Assembly: GCA_013365325.1 (NCBI GenBank)
Contig: JABVXV010000012.1
Location: 310,001-374,000, forward strand
Direction of reading: 5' to 3'
DNA from: Dipetalonema caudispina
Taxonomy: Eukaryota; Nematoda; Chromadorea; Rhabditida; Onchocercidae
DNA: 64,000 bases
Shown: piece by piece, positions 1 to 12,844 of the stretch
Layout of the letters: each line of letters starts with the position of its first letter
Position numbering within the stretch: position 1 is the stretch's first letter
Position numbers and translations under genes: made by a program
Notes under the pieces: generated by a model
What the model was told of the DNA's origin: nothing
Databases searched by the model: none
The model's input: only the letters and a program-made list of their open reading frames with translations

Positions 1-1241
1 AAAGAGCTGCAAAGTTGAGGAGTACAGGTGAGAGCATAATTTTAACAACTTGTTGAAAAAAGAGTAAGTTCATTATGTATTTACAGCAAACTTTTCGATA
101 ATTCAACGATAAGAACAGTTGCCGCAAAACTGAAGTCGCGAATTGTTATTGATGAAATCCGCATTAACTTAAAAAGTGTGCTTGGGGAAAATGCGCTATT
201 TTTTACGAATTTCAAAATTGCTTCTGTTGGTTGGTATTTTGCAGTAAATTTTTTATGTCGTCTTAATTTTCAATTGCTGCAAGTCCAGCAGTATTCAGTG
301 CTTTTGAGAAAAGTATAATCTTAAAGAATTTGATTTTTTGGGAATTAGAAATTCTTACTAAAATACTTACAGCAATGATTGTACTAGCAGTAACGATAGC
401 AGTTGGAGCATTGATTGGGATATGCGCTATATGTTTGTGTTACACGAGGCATCGGATGGAACGACATTCAAAGCACGAATATCCAAATATTAATCAAATT
501 CCAAAATTTGGTACCATATTTTTACCGAATCCACCAGCTGGAAGCTCTCATGATATGCTTTATGAAACTCAGGCAAGCTATTTTACTTATAATTAAAGAA
601 ATTCTTCACGAACTGGATAACAACAAGATATAATATTATTTGAAGAAAATTAAACTTCCAGTTAAATTAATTGAAAAAAAAAGTCTTCCATGTGGAAATA
701 CTAACACTTCTGTACAGCATCAAAGAAATGTGATCATTTATTTAGATGCTCGAAATGCCAATTGGTGAGGAGGACAGTATGATGAAACCAGTGGGAAATG
801 GAGGTGGAATATCTGTTGCTGCACAAGGAACATTATGCTCGAATAGCTATGATTTGGATTTCGAGCAGTGTTATCGGAATTATGCTCAGAATGCATTGAG
901 TGATAGAAGAAAATTTTCTGTTGATGAAAATATGTTTGCAATCAGTGAACGAAATGGGTTACACCAGCAAAAGGGCAAGTATGTTAAGTTTTAATTAATC
1001 ATTAAGTTAATTTTAAAATTCATTCAATTAAATGTTTCTAGCATAGATACCTAAATTTTTCGACTTCTTACAATTTTTCCAAAAATTACTTAATGATTTC
1101 AAAACAAACTGATTGCTACACCACTTTAAAAAATCATTCATAAGCATTTCATTGAAGGTTTCTTTTTCTTTCAGGAAGGTACGAGGAATAGTGATACCTA
1201 CTCCAGATTATCCCATAGATCAAAAGAAAAGTGTTTTTTAG
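1..1241 (+). CDS. Single-pass membrane protein, C-terminal exons (5' end outside window)
   Basis: Four exons are visible: 1-27, 87-229, 373-572 and 746-978, followed by a last coding exon 1175-1241 ending in TAG. Phases agree at every junction (2, 1, 0, 2). The first exons encode a hydrophilic, presumably extracellular stretch with one N-glycosylation site (DNST). They are followed by a strongly hydrophobic segment (AMIVLAVTIAVGALIGICAI), then a basic stop-transfer stretch with CYTRHR. The remaining roughly 130 residues are polar and would be cytoplasmic, ending in PDYPIDQKKSVF. This is type I membrane topology. Intron 573-745 begins with GC (AG|GCAAGC) instead of GT. The donor at 230 (GTTGGT) is the least certain junction. 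I do not recognise the family. The stretch before the membrane segment could be part of a SEA-like or other juxtamembrane domain, but nothing diagnostic is seen. It is convergent with the gene at 2596-3471. Confidence 0.72.
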
Positions 1242-2595
1242 TAAGTATATCTATTTGTTTTTCTCAGTTCTCACATTCGGCTAGATTTTTGAACAATTTT
1301 GGGATTCATTTCTTAATTCAATGAATTTATTACTTTAACTCGTTATTTTTATAACTACACATCGTTAGTTCTTTAATATATAGTTGAAAAAGTTGTCCCG
1401 AAGTAGTGGGTCTTATGTTTTATAATTTTTATTTCTCAGCTACTGATTGAACCTGAAATCATTTATTTCAATTCAGTATAAAGACTCATGCTCCAATAAT
1501 ATTATTATTATCGCATATTATTTTTCTTTCTCCTTCTTGATAATGTTGTAACTTTTCGAAACTTTTCAGTTCTGTCTTTGTTGTTCATTTAACTGCTATT
1601 TTTTGTTATTACATTCCAGTCTATGAAACATCGAAGTAAATTTTCAAATGAATTTCGACACTTGAAAGCCAGAAATAATAATCGGAAGATAGTATGTCGC
1701 GCACAGTAGAGCAGATGTATACATAGTTTTTGATGTCATTGCATTATGTATTGTCAAATATTTGATGACAACAGTAACTTTTTGAAGAGTAGCTTTGAAA
1801 GAAGAGATTGCTAGATTTTTCTCGGTTTTACCAGTAGTAAATTTTAAAAATTTACGACAATAATTTGATGAAATGAAATGGGAATACCATAGATCCAAAG
1901 TTATTTTTTAGTGATGTTAACTACCGTTTCTTGTGAGGAATGATATGATACAAAGTGCTAAAAATCATTCCATATTTTAATAAGCCATATTGCATATCCA
2001 TGCATTTGCAGCAAGTTCCACTTATGATATTATTTTTAGAACAATGAGATCTACTTAAGTGGTAGCAATATAATTATCATAGTTTCATTTCATTTTAATG
2101 TCTAACAATTGTGAGGAAAAGAACGTTGTAGATGTCAAATTTATTAAATACTTTCAAATTGTAACAGACATCATCTTTCCTATTTCCATCTTTAATGATT
2201 ATTTAATAGTTATGTGGTTTCTATTTATTTCAAAATAATTTACGAAGTTGCCCATGTGAAATTAAAAGTGTTTCCATCAAAAATGAAGTTTTTTGAGATA
2301 TCAGACATTTATTGCAAAAGTTTCAAACGCACAAAAATCGCGCTTCTAAAGTAAACTATGAAATTCAAACTCTAAAATTTCAAGAAAACCGCTAAGGAAA
2401 TGCTTGGGAGTAATCGGAAATCAATCAGATTTAAAAGATCATTAATTAAAGAACTGAAATTAAGGAATAGCATCGCAGAAGCGTACCAGACATATTTAAC
2501 TGTTAAGCATAAAATGAACCAGACAATTTATTTAGTTGTTAAGCATAAAATGAAACTATGGTAAGATGAAGAAATAAGAGGTTATAAGATCAGTG
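1242..2595. other. Intergenic spacer between two convergent genes
   Basis: AT-rich sequence between the stop codons of two convergent membrane-protein genes. It presumably holds both 3' UTRs. No frame with splice-consistent coding character was found on either strand. A small imperfect direct duplication lies at 2486-2554. Confidence 0.6.
2486..2554. repeat. Imperfect direct duplication, two copies
   Basis: Two adjacent copies start with CCAGACA and end with GTTAAGCATAAAATGAA, at 2486-2518 and 2519-2554. They differ mainly in the AT-rich middle. Small local tandem duplication, no gene content. Confidence 0.8.
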
Positions 2596-3471
2596 CTACA
2601 CATCTTCTGTTCTATCATCTTTTTTAATTTTTCGAACCTCTTCTTCCTCATCTCGTTTCGCTTGTGATCTTGTACATATGCAGCACATTATTAATATCGT
2701 TCCGATGAATACCATCACAATCCAATACAGCACAACACCCGCCGATAAGACTATAATAGCATACAGCTTCTTTCAATTTTCAATCCATAAACTGTTTTCT
2801 TTTTCTTGAAACCAAATTTCCATTAGACTAAGTTCATTTCGATGTGTATCAGGTAATAGTTGACAATAACAGCAACAAACCCATGAATTCGGTACGCTTG
2901 TATATGGGTACCATTGCTGAACTGGTTACTAATGGTATTTGTTCTTGAAGCATAAAATTTTTGACAACGAGGACTTTATTTCGCGTCTTCTCTTCATTTC
3001 TAAACATTTTTTGCTTGGGTACATCTTTTAATCTATAATACATTTTAGATCACTATCCATTAATGTATCAAGTAGCTCATTTTTTGAATTAACAATCCTA
3101 ATTTTGATCCAGCAGAGAGTAATTAATTCATTCTCCTATGGTTTTCAGATAAACTTTCCAAAATGTCTTGAGCTCCAAAGAAGTACGAGTATTGAATGAG
3201 AATGATCACAGAGTTTTTAAAAAAATTATTACTATGTTAGTTGAGGATAACTTCAAGCGTTTTTACGACCATTTTTCGTACAAGATTATTCATAGCTATT
3301 TGTTCATTCTAACCCTTTGAAATTATGATTACTACGTAAATATGAATAATTCCTGATCATGATTTAGATTATTTTTGTTCAAAAAAAAAGGGACAGTAGG
3401 AACTTACTGTGTTTGTCCATGCTGAGTGATGATTCCAGAGTCATTTCTTCCGACAACTGCTGTCGGATGTG
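2596..3471 (-). CDS. Single-pass membrane protein, C-terminal exons (5' end unresolved)
   Basis: Read on the minus strand, four exons join in frame: 3471-3408, 3097-3042, 2921-2793 and 2750-2596, ending in TAG. The terminal exon carries a hydrophobic segment (LSAGVVLYWIVMVFIGTILI) followed by a CC-I-C-TR motif and a highly charged cytoplasmic tail (KRDEEEEVRKIKKDD). The preceding exon is cysteine-rich (WVCCCYC). Introns are 310, 120 and 42 bp. The 42-bp one (2751-2792) contains an in-frame TGA at 2773-2775, so reading without splicing would stop. The alternative is a decayed copy with a real stop. I prefer the intron, because GT-AG ends and phases fit. First exons must lie above 3471. The layout (hydrophobic segment, Cys, TR, charged tail) is loosely like the gene at 1-1241, but homology cannot be claimed. 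The family is not recognised. Confidence 0.5.
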
Positions 3472-6015
3472 CTGAATATAAAAAATGAATTATATGGCAG
3501 TAGCATGTCCATCAAACAAATACTTAAATATCTGAACTTTTGTGAAATCGTTGAATCGATCACTACATCAACAGGCTTTAAGAGTGTTCACATAACAAAT
3601 CAATCTGTTCCATTTCGAATCAAATAGAAGTCAACCTGTTAATAATGAGACTAAAAACGTAACAGCAGAAAAAAGTAGGTAGAGCAACCGCATCGTTGTA
3701 AACCAAATGAGCAAAGTATTGTCGGTGAAAAAAATTCCACAATTTTACGTTAAGCATCACATAATTTCATAAACTTCATTTTGAGAAAGAAAGCCTAACG
3801 GTTGTTTCATACTAATGTTTGTTTAGCAATTCAACAAACTTGTCCCCAAAATATTCATCGGGTAATCTCTTCTATTCAGAAAAACTTATGATAATCCATC
3901 CATGCTTCTGAATGTTTTCAACGAATATTCTCCACATTGATTTTAATGTTCTTGTGCACGAATCTTTTTCTTATCTATTAACTAGCAACGATGTAAAATT
4001 GTTTCATATCTTCGTCAAAAATAATTCTTCTTTTTCCCGAATGGAGTAAAAAACTGAGAACATATCTAGAAGTTTTAAACATAAAGCTTTATTTTAATTC
4101 GTCCCAAAAAAAGGGAAAACAAAATCGAATAACAGTAAACATTTTCAAAAACACCTCGAACGACTCAAAAACGACAACTTTCTATTTATAAACAAGAACT
4201 CATAGCACAAGTTAGTTTTAAGAAAATAAAACAAGAAACTTCCACACAAGCTTATGTAAGTTTCATTGGTCGTAGTTTGACTTCATCAACACAGAATATT
4301 AAGAATATTATCATCAGAGAGATAAGGTAGCAGGTGAAAACACGGATAGATATTAATAACAGTAAAAATTCACTTACAATATGTCAACAAAAATCTTTTG
4401 GTGCCATATTTTAACCAAGCGGCTGTTTTAAGAATTATCTAACTTTTCTTTCGAACTTTCTGTTACAGTAAAAATATAGTTGAGAAAGTAAAAAATAACT
4501 GCCATAAACTTGAAATGCTTCGAATAACTTCATTCCAGATGTGAAGCTGAAAGAAATAAGAAGCAAATAAAAAATTGAAAACTTAGTATTAGACGGATAC
4601 ATAAAGAAAGCAAAAATTCAAAATAAAAAAGTGTGTAAAGACATGAAAAAAAGTGTGTAAAGACATGAAAAAAAGTGAACCGATTGGGAAAATCAATCAA
4701 AAACAAATCAACAGAAGAGAAATGAGAAAAATAGATTGGCTGCTCCTTCACCGAATATCTTACATTTAACTCATTTTAATTCTAACATCAACATCAGCTC
4801 CTATCTTAGCGCAATATTATGCAAGTCTTTTTTTAGAAGTGTTTATTTGTTCCAAAATATTGATAAACTGATTCAGTGTTTTCTTGGATATTTTATAACA
4901 AAGTATTTACATTAAGAACTCAATACAGTGTTTGTTGATCTGCATGAATTTGCTCTTTCTGAAGTTTTCATTTGGCCTCACCTGTTAAGAACTATAAAAA
5001 TTAGTGTTTGGTGAAGGAGTGACTTTATCAAGACTGAGTTCAAATTCCTTTCCGCATGAAGTGAAATTTCATGCATGATTTTACTGAAATATGTAACAAA
5101 TGGAACAAAGGAATTATAACTGGAGAAAAAAGCTAAACAGATTTTTAATATAATAAGTAAAAATGTGCAAATAAATAAGATGAAATAAGGCATAAGTTTA
5201 GCAATTCGATTAGTATACCTGGAATACTTTAGTAATGTTATGACTTGTAGTTTTGGTGATTCGTGAGTATTTACACGGCATAACGTAAACAACTCGTAAT
5301 AAGCCTTGTAAACTGATGGCGTCAGTAAGAAGAACAGATGGCAAAGAGCAATTGGAAATAAAGTAACTGATGAATGGGATACAAGCAGATAAAAAATGGT
5401 GGAGTCAAATTTAAAGGATAGAAATGAGACATGGAATGAGTGGACGGATATGAAGGAGGGTTTTAAATATCATAACATCACTCATTTTATTTCATCACTC
5501 ATTTATTTCAACAATGGGAGATATCACTCTGACATTGTCCATTGTATCCCAAGCTTCCATATTGTCTCATACAGATGTCATCTCTAGCGCTACTGCCACT
5601 CATTTTATGAAAGTTTTTATCGAGGAAATTTCTCAAGCATCAGAGCGCATTTGTATAAAATAATTCTAAATAAAAGTTCAGCATTAAAAAAACAAAAGAA
5701 CAAATGTTTCGTAGTAGTTTGTCTCTACTTGGCATTATCCAGTTTTATGAACAGTTTGCCGAATTTCACGAAAATTGTGTAAATATCTGTCGAGCACGTT
5801 TCTCCATCTATGTATATATTTTAATGCCTGAAATTATTTATCCAGAATTGATAAAAACTTTCCTTTATTTTTCATGTTTAAAAATTTAGCGGAACGTAGC
5901 AATTAAGTACTTGGATTTAAATTAACACCTACAACTGATTGACCACTTCAATGATATAGTCCTGAAACGTGATAGCTGAAGTTGCTGATAGTAAAACAAC
6001 ATGTTAGAAGTGAGT
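3472..6015. other. Mostly non-coding spacer; may hold unresolved 5' exons of the minus-strand membrane protein
   Basis: About 2.5 kb of AT-rich sequence between the 5'-most exon found at 3471 and the receptor gene stop at 6016. Minus-strand stretches with exon-like character occur near 5219-5396 (open frame ending CAG|GTATAC) and near 4270-4350 (a short hydrophobic, signal-peptide-like run). Neither could be joined in phase with the downstream exons, so they are only hints. A 22-bp tandem duplication is at 4631-4674. Confidence 0.4.
4631..4674. repeat. 22-bp direct tandem duplication
   Basis: The unit GTGTGTAAAGACATGAAAAA plus two A residues occurs twice back to back, identical in both copies. 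Simple local duplication. Confidence 0.9.
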
Positions 6016-6987
6016 TTAAAATAGTACATTGAAATTCTGATCATCATCGGTAATCAGTCGATAAGCTGAAACATTTTCATTTGTTCCATTCAGGACCGCA
6101 GCTACTGGCATAATGTCTTTCTGAAATTTAACTATTCTGCATTTAACCTTGAAATATCAAAGTTATTTATTCGACATTATTGAATGGCTTAAAGCTGGAG
6201 AAAAAAAAAACAAATTTTGACAAAAAAAAAGACTGACAGTATCCATATTTGGAAGGTTAATCTAAATTAATATTTGTACCTCTTGATGTTTGAGTAGCTG
6301 TTGCTCGTTGAAAGAAAACGTATAAGTGTTCTGCTGGTTTGTTGAGACGGCGGTATATGTAGTACATGAACGTATAATTGGTCGAAGAATGGAAATGAAA
6401 GCTGCTCGGAAACTATCATTTATCAGTGCATACAAGATAGGATTTATGCATGCAGATGTCATTCCAACTAAATGACAAAACAAATATCTGAAAATTGAAT
6501 TGATATGATATGAAGATATTACGACGATTGTTGAATTGTATGATAGGCCTGCCTTTTTGAGCTGCTAATTTTACAAAAGGACAGGTTCGAATAGTTTATG
6601 ATGAACAAAATATGCCTGTATTGAGAGAATTCGATTATTTCGAGGACATTGAGGACATTGTAAGCATTCATTGGGAACCATGCTACTGCATAAATCAATA
6701 CTAATAGTAATAGCAACAATAAAGCTTTTCTGAAAATCTCTTCATTTCAAAAATATTTTGCCATTTCTATAATTGTTCGAACTAAACATTACCATAATAG
6801 ATAATAAGAAAATTTCTAGTCTTCTTGAAATTTGAAAATGAAACCTATGTAGTCAACCGAAACCACCAAATAACACTGTTTTCTTTTGTATTTTATCGCT
6901 CAGCAAATATTATAGTTTGAACGAATAAATTATTAAAATGACAAAAAGAACTAAAAGACTTTACATTGAATAATATTGTTCAACTCT

Positions 6988-7018
<31 letters not shown>

Positions 7019-9252
7019 GGAAGCAATTATCCGGAAAAGAATTCAACCTATTTTTTTGAATCATAACTTGTCGACGGTACTGATCGATCGTCGTACTCGC
7101 TTTGACACGCTTTCGGATAGCGGAACCAATTTGTGAGTAGCTGAGTGCTAAAGCTGTGAGTGGAAGCAGATATTGGATGGCCAGTACTGAAAGTGTATAC
7201 GTACGTCTCGAAAATGGCAATCGATGCCAGGCCTTTTCAATACATGTTTGTGGTCGCTTACGTCTACATATATGAAGCTGAAAATCATCATCAACTTCAA
7301 TTTAGCACTTCAAAGTTGCATTTTAACTTGTTGGAGAAAGATTCGTAATGAAATGGTCCAATCTGCTCACACCAATTTTACTATTAACAAAACAGGTTGT
7401 TGTAAAGCAAGAAAATGGATTGAAAATTTTTTCTTATTTTCTCTGTTAGCAATTTCCCTGTTAGCAATTTTTGTTCATTCTGATTGTCGAAAGAAAAATG
7501 AAAGTGCAGTAGTTTGGATCAGTTCTTAAAAACTGCAAAAAGAATTGTTAAGAAGATTAGCAATAACCTCAAGATTCCGAGTTTACTGAATAAAATCAAT
7601 TGCCAACTAAAAACTATAATTTTTGTAAGACTTAATTATTACAGATATTTCCATAAACAAATATTTTAACCCTTTCCTTCAGCATACCATAACATCAATA
7701 TAGGGTTGATTCCACGGTTCCAGCATGACATCTTCAGCAGTAACAGCAAAAAAGTAAGGCGCTGCAATCAAAAGCGAAGTCAACCAAACGATACAGTAAC
7801 ATATAATTGGAGCTGTTGCAGCAAGCTTCCTGTAAATATGTAAGGTAATTTTAAAATTGCTTAGCAACTTGGTTTTATAACTTTGAAAAGTCTTCTTATT
7901 CTAAAGCATGAATATGTGTTATGTCAATGAGAATCGATACTTGCCATTTAATAGGACACAAAGTCAATAAGACCCGATCCATAGCAATTAGCACAAGTGT
8001 CATGCACGATACAAACATGTTTACAGCTTGCACCGAAGCTAACTAAAATAAGGAAAGAATTAATTTATGAATATATTGAAATTTCAATGTTAAATCATAA
8101 AGAGTTAAATGCTGCTGGCTAAAAAGCAAAAAAATTCATTGGAGAAAAATGAAAATAACTGTCTTTGTCCTTCATGATAAATGTTTGCAGGGTTGATGAG
8201 TCAAAATGAACATTGATTTTGACTATGATCATTATTCATCATCCATCGTTATTTTTGTGGTTTTTTTTTGATCAAAATATCTGATGTCAAACAAAAGCGC
8301 TTTATCGACTTTTTTGTTTTCTAATTTAATGGATTCTTAATCTATAATATCTAATCTTTTCATTCTCCTTATCTTCCAAGTAATATATCCAAAACCAACC
8401 GTTTGACAGGCGAAACTACCAAATGGCCAAAACAGATTTCTTGTAAGGTAAAGTGTGACAGGCGCAGTGACAACACATAGTAAAAGATCTGACACAGCCA
8501 AATTTGCAATAAAACAGTTGCGCAAATTACGTATATGTGCGGTTCGTAAGAATGCAACCAGAACGAATAAGTTAGCCAATGTTCCAAAAATGCACACTAG
8601 GCCATACAACAGTAAAACATAGTTTTCACCTCGATGTTGCCATAAAAAATTATTCTACAATTTATGTGAAATTTGATTTAGATTAAATGAATAACAAGCG
8701 ATTATTATAGGAATAAATCAATTTAAATGTATTTGTTACTTAAATTTTTAAGTTATGAATAAGTTTTAAGCGCAGTTTTGAAAATTCGAAATCTTTAAAA
8801 CCAAAGAGATAGAAGGAAGAAAGGAAATTACTGGTTCCATCGATGTGTCTTATGAACTTGATTACAGTAGTTACTCATGTTCTCAGTTCCAATTCTAAAT
8901 TTGGAAAAAAACTGAAACTTTTCACCAAGCAAGATCCGTTCAAATATATTTATTTAATTTTTTCAATGATATCATGAACTTGAACATAACGATATAAAAA
9001 GTTGTAATCACAGAAGATATGCATTGAAGTTTTAGCTATCATATCGTTAATTATGCTCCCTTGTTCCCTTTGTGTTTTAGGATTCTAAATTTCAAACAAA
9101 TTCTGAAGATACTGCAAATGAATTTTAAATTAAAATCCAAAGGATGACAATAAATCTACCTGAATGTTATAAATTTCATCAAATTCATCACAGTTAATAT
9201 CCGACCAATTGCTTCGTGAACCGTTTTTTGGGAATATCAACATTGGCATCAT
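6016..9252 (-). CDS. Neuropeptide-type G-protein-coupled receptor (rhodopsin family), complete
   Basis: Eight exons on the minus strand: 9252-9160, 8654-8400, 8042-7945, 7829-7688, 7277-7048, 6729-6616, 6487-6280 and 6120-6016 (TAA). They total 1245 nt, 414 residues, all in phase. Seven membrane segments are readable. TM1 is near residues 43-67, and TM2 has LAVSDLLL (D87). TM3 is preceded by WPFG and FACQT (C114) and ends in DRV (138-140) in place of DRY. TM4 has W164. The second extracellular loop has C208. TM5 has P236. TM6 has AWFP (289-292), and TM7 has NPILY (326-330). The N-terminus has acceptors for N-glycosylation (NGS, NWS). The family is peptide-gated class A, most like nematode NPR receptors of the NPY/NPF or short-NPF type. 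The subtype is an inference. Introns 7830-7944 and 6488-6615 start with GC, and phase excludes the nearby GT sites. Start: the first of two ATGs just downstream of a 3' splice site at 9274-9275. The product would act in the plasma membrane of neurons or muscle. Confidence 0.9.
6993..7018. repeat. Poly-T tract inside a receptor intron
   Basis: Twenty-six consecutive T on the plus strand (poly-A in the direction of transcription) inside the intron 6730-7047. It lies outside the exons. Confidence 0.95.
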
Positions 9253-9275
9253 TTTTCTTTTCAGTATGTAATTCT
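9253..9275 (-). promoter_or_regulatory. 3' splice site and short leader before the receptor start codon
   Basis: On the minus strand the motif TTTTTACAG ends at 9274, 21 nt before the ATG pair. It is either the end of a 5' UTR intron or a spliced-leader trans-splice acceptor, as is common for nematode genes. The leader between acceptor and ATG is open in frame, so an upstream coding exon cannot be excluded. Confidence 0.5.
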
Positions 9276-12200
9276 GTAAAAACTTTTCATCGCCGAATTA
9301 TCGAATTCACAAACTAAGGGAAATTATGATTTATATAAACGGAATATATTTGACTTGCTCGTGGACGGTGGATATTGTTGTAATGTAAACTTAAACGGCT
9401 ACTAAATATGAATAACATTGTAAAGTTGAACCTTCAAGCATTTATTATGATAGAAAGCCAAGACACAATATGTCGGTGCAAAGAAAGTAATGTGCTAGAA
9501 ATCAAAGCAATTAAAATTCAAAAATATGATAAAAAGAAAAATATCGACATTTCCCAGAAGTAAAAGAAAATTTCACATGATACTTCAAATCACAAATCCT
9601 CATTTAACTTTATTGATTATCACAGATACCTTATATTAGAGGTCAGTATGTTCATGGGAAATTTCCTTTGAAAATGATACAATGCATAAAATAAGACAAA
9701 TATTGAAGATTCTAGATTATTGCACTTCTTATAATCATCAGAAAACATAAAAATTTCACCATCTATTACTCACTATTGTTGAAATTATATTTCATAAGGT
9801 CATTTAAGGTTGTCTTGCCAATAGCCGCTTACATAAATATTTAAATCCATCATTCAAAAGTGAATGCATTATTGTTATTTGTGAAGGAAAAAGTAAGGTG
9901 CCATTAATTATCATAAGAAAACTTTGTACTGCCTCAGATAATTTCAATTGATACATCACGTAACAATCGAGCTAAAATTACCTAATCAAAAGAGGTAAAG
10001 ATGCACTTTCTGAATAGAAGTACCATATAATGTTTAATCTTCTTAAAAGTCAACCACCGCACTATTTTATATTATTATCAGATATTCTACTCACCTCAAT
10101 GCATATTGTTTCCGCTATGCCTTTCAAAATATGAGATGTTGAAAGAAGGCACTTTCATCCAATAATTAATACATTCAGCTTTTCTCTTTGGGAATATTAA
10201 TTACATAACTTAACATAATTGTTAGTAATTATGGTAAGCAACTACTAGGATGTTGTCTTAAATTTGCGAAGTAATAATATTTTAAATTGTAAAATGGAAA
10301 TTGTGTAGTTGATCAAGTGAACTTCACTTAAAAAACATGCATACTATGATGCAAAAATAGTGTGGTGATTAAAAAAGAACTTAAAATTGATAAGACATAG
10401 TGAATTAGCCTACTCAAACATGTTTTCATCCATATATCACATGTTAGTACAGCTGTACACAAAAGATAATAAATTTATAGAAGCAACAAATCATTAATAT
10501 AGATAATATGTTGGAAACAAGGAAATTAGCATGTTTGCATAATAATATTTTAATTTATCTGCTAGCCCTAAAACTAAAACATTTCTGAAAAATCTCTTAA
10601 AAAAATATTTGCTGATTTTATTTCATATGAACTAAATTTTTATATCAATAAACCCAAATAGGAGAAAAATAAGGAAATCAAAGGATTACAGCAGAATTAA
10701 CAGAATTCAGAAAGGCTGAGAGTTACGTATTAGTTGAAAATAAAAAAAAAGATCAAGTCAGTGTAGTTACCTCAAGTTTACTTATTAATTAGTAATAATG
10801 TCCTTATTCCTTCCACAGTTGCTTCTCTTCATTTCTTTTCTCACATATAACTTTATGAGAACGTAATTATTCTTCTGGTTAGTTTTATTTTTATATTTTA
10901 TTTTTTTCGACAAACTCAAAACTGATCGTAAGATGAAATTTTATTATACTTACTGATCAACTGACAACAGTGATGATTAAAAATTGACTGATGATTTAAA
11001 ACTATTCACGTTTGAAATTACAAATTATCTGGAAACTGCTATAAATAAAAGTCTTTTCGTGAAACTATTAGAAGTAATGGAAAATAACCGTCTTGTGGGT
11101 TTTCTAATTCTCTTTTTGGAACTGAAATAGTATTTTAAAATTAAAAAGTACCAAGGCACGGATTCATTTAAGACTCCTTTTGAATACAAATTTTTTATCA
11201 ATCATGAAATCGCGAAGCAAATTATAGGATATGCAAATTGTTGCCTCCTTCCTCTCTCATATCTGATATATTTCCGCTTCGCATGATGCTCGATTTAACA
11301 TAATGATAGCATACTATCCCACTCTTTCTTCTTTTAAGATGACAACCGGAATTGAAAAAGGCGTAGTATGTGTTTGACTAGTCAAGATCAAAACAAATCA
11401 ACAGTGAAGTATAAATAGTTTAAAAGTGTTGAACAATTTCTTGATAGTTATAAAACTGAAAATTTTATAAAAATTACAAGTGAGAAAAAATAAAAGATAA
11501 TAGAGGATGGATAAATAGTCTTAGCTAACATACTGCATGTAAGGGATAAGACTGATGCAGAAGAGAAGGGAGAGATCTATAAAATGAAGGATATGATGTA
11601 ATATTGAGAATGCTCGGGGATTTGGCTAAATGATTGTAGTACGAAGAAGGGAGGTGCCGATCAGTTTGGAATCGTTGGAGGCTGCGTATAAAGTGTTGAA
11701 ACTTTTGACTGGGACCTTTTAACAGAACGAGATGATTAAATCTTTGATAAGATATATTACTCGTTTAGACTTACTTCATATTCAAAAATCATTTCGGTAA
11801 CACCTTATGCTTTATGATAGTTTTCAAATAAAGTAGCAAACTTATGCTAATGCAAACATCAATAGCAGGGGAATTTATCAGAAATGTATAATCTTTGAAG
11901 CAGGAAAATGAAGATATATAGGAAATGATTATTTTACAAACTTAAATAAATTGAGTGAAATTTAAGGAATGTCAACAAATAAAATGAAACTTCAAATCTG
12001 AGTGAAAAACACTGACATCTCGGAAAGTCCTTAGTATATTATATTGTTCATCAGAGCAAGAAAAGACTGAGAAACTTTATCAGTTCTAAAACTAAGCTAA
12101 TAAAGGTTATAGAAACAAGAAAAAGAGAAGCAAAAATATTGAAATTGTATTTGATTTCTTATATTTGTTTAACAAATAAATTAGAAAGAACAAAAAATTG

Positions 12201-12844
12201 TAGTTTGAAAAAATCAAAATGTTAGAAATAAAAATCAATTTTTGTTTCTTTGTAAAATATCGCATTGATTTAAAATAACTCTTAAGTAAACTTGAGAAAT
12301 TGTAGGAAGTCAAATATTTAGATTGATGAAGTATTAGCAACTTCCATGAGTACAAATGTATGGGTCAACAATGTACTGAGCTGATCTTAATTTTCCTGAA
12401 CATAGCCAACAGATATTGATTGTGGCCAAGAAATACATGTATATATATATAATTTCCTGAAATAAAGACTAAATTTCCCATTTGTATTAAATGCATGTAA
12501 CAATTTTTTCCCATCATTAAATTCGAAATTAGTATCTCGTATTGTAAGAGTAAAGCTTTTCATTTTTTAATAGAAAGAAGATAAATAATTGGAAATATTT
12601 CTGAGAAATTTCAGGCAAAATAAATGCTTTCTACTTTTTTATGGAGGGATTTAATTTTCGTTTTGCTTCAAATTCATGTAATTTCATATTTGTAGAATAA
12701 ATCGTTAACATTCTAAGGACATATAAAGCAGTACAAAGAAAGAAAATATTCTGAAAGTAAGCATATAAGAGTAAAGTAAAACGAAATACGAGCATAAAAT
12801 TTATGCAGAGTTTTCCCACGAAAAATGATACATACTAAATGAAT

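Noticed and set aside
2773..2775. TGA as a selenocysteine codon
   Set aside because: No family, no SECIS-type element identified, and a 42-bp intron removes the TGA in frame.
4978..5292. 104-codon hydrophobic minus-strand ORF
   Set aside because: No ATG start in frame at its beginning. Composition is that of AT-rich noise, and a competing frame with a donor at 5218 exists.
7941..7946. GT donor at 7940 (CAA|GTATCG) for receptor intron 3
   Set aside because: It would give phase 0, while the next exon needs two bases from the previous one. Only the GC donor restores the frame.
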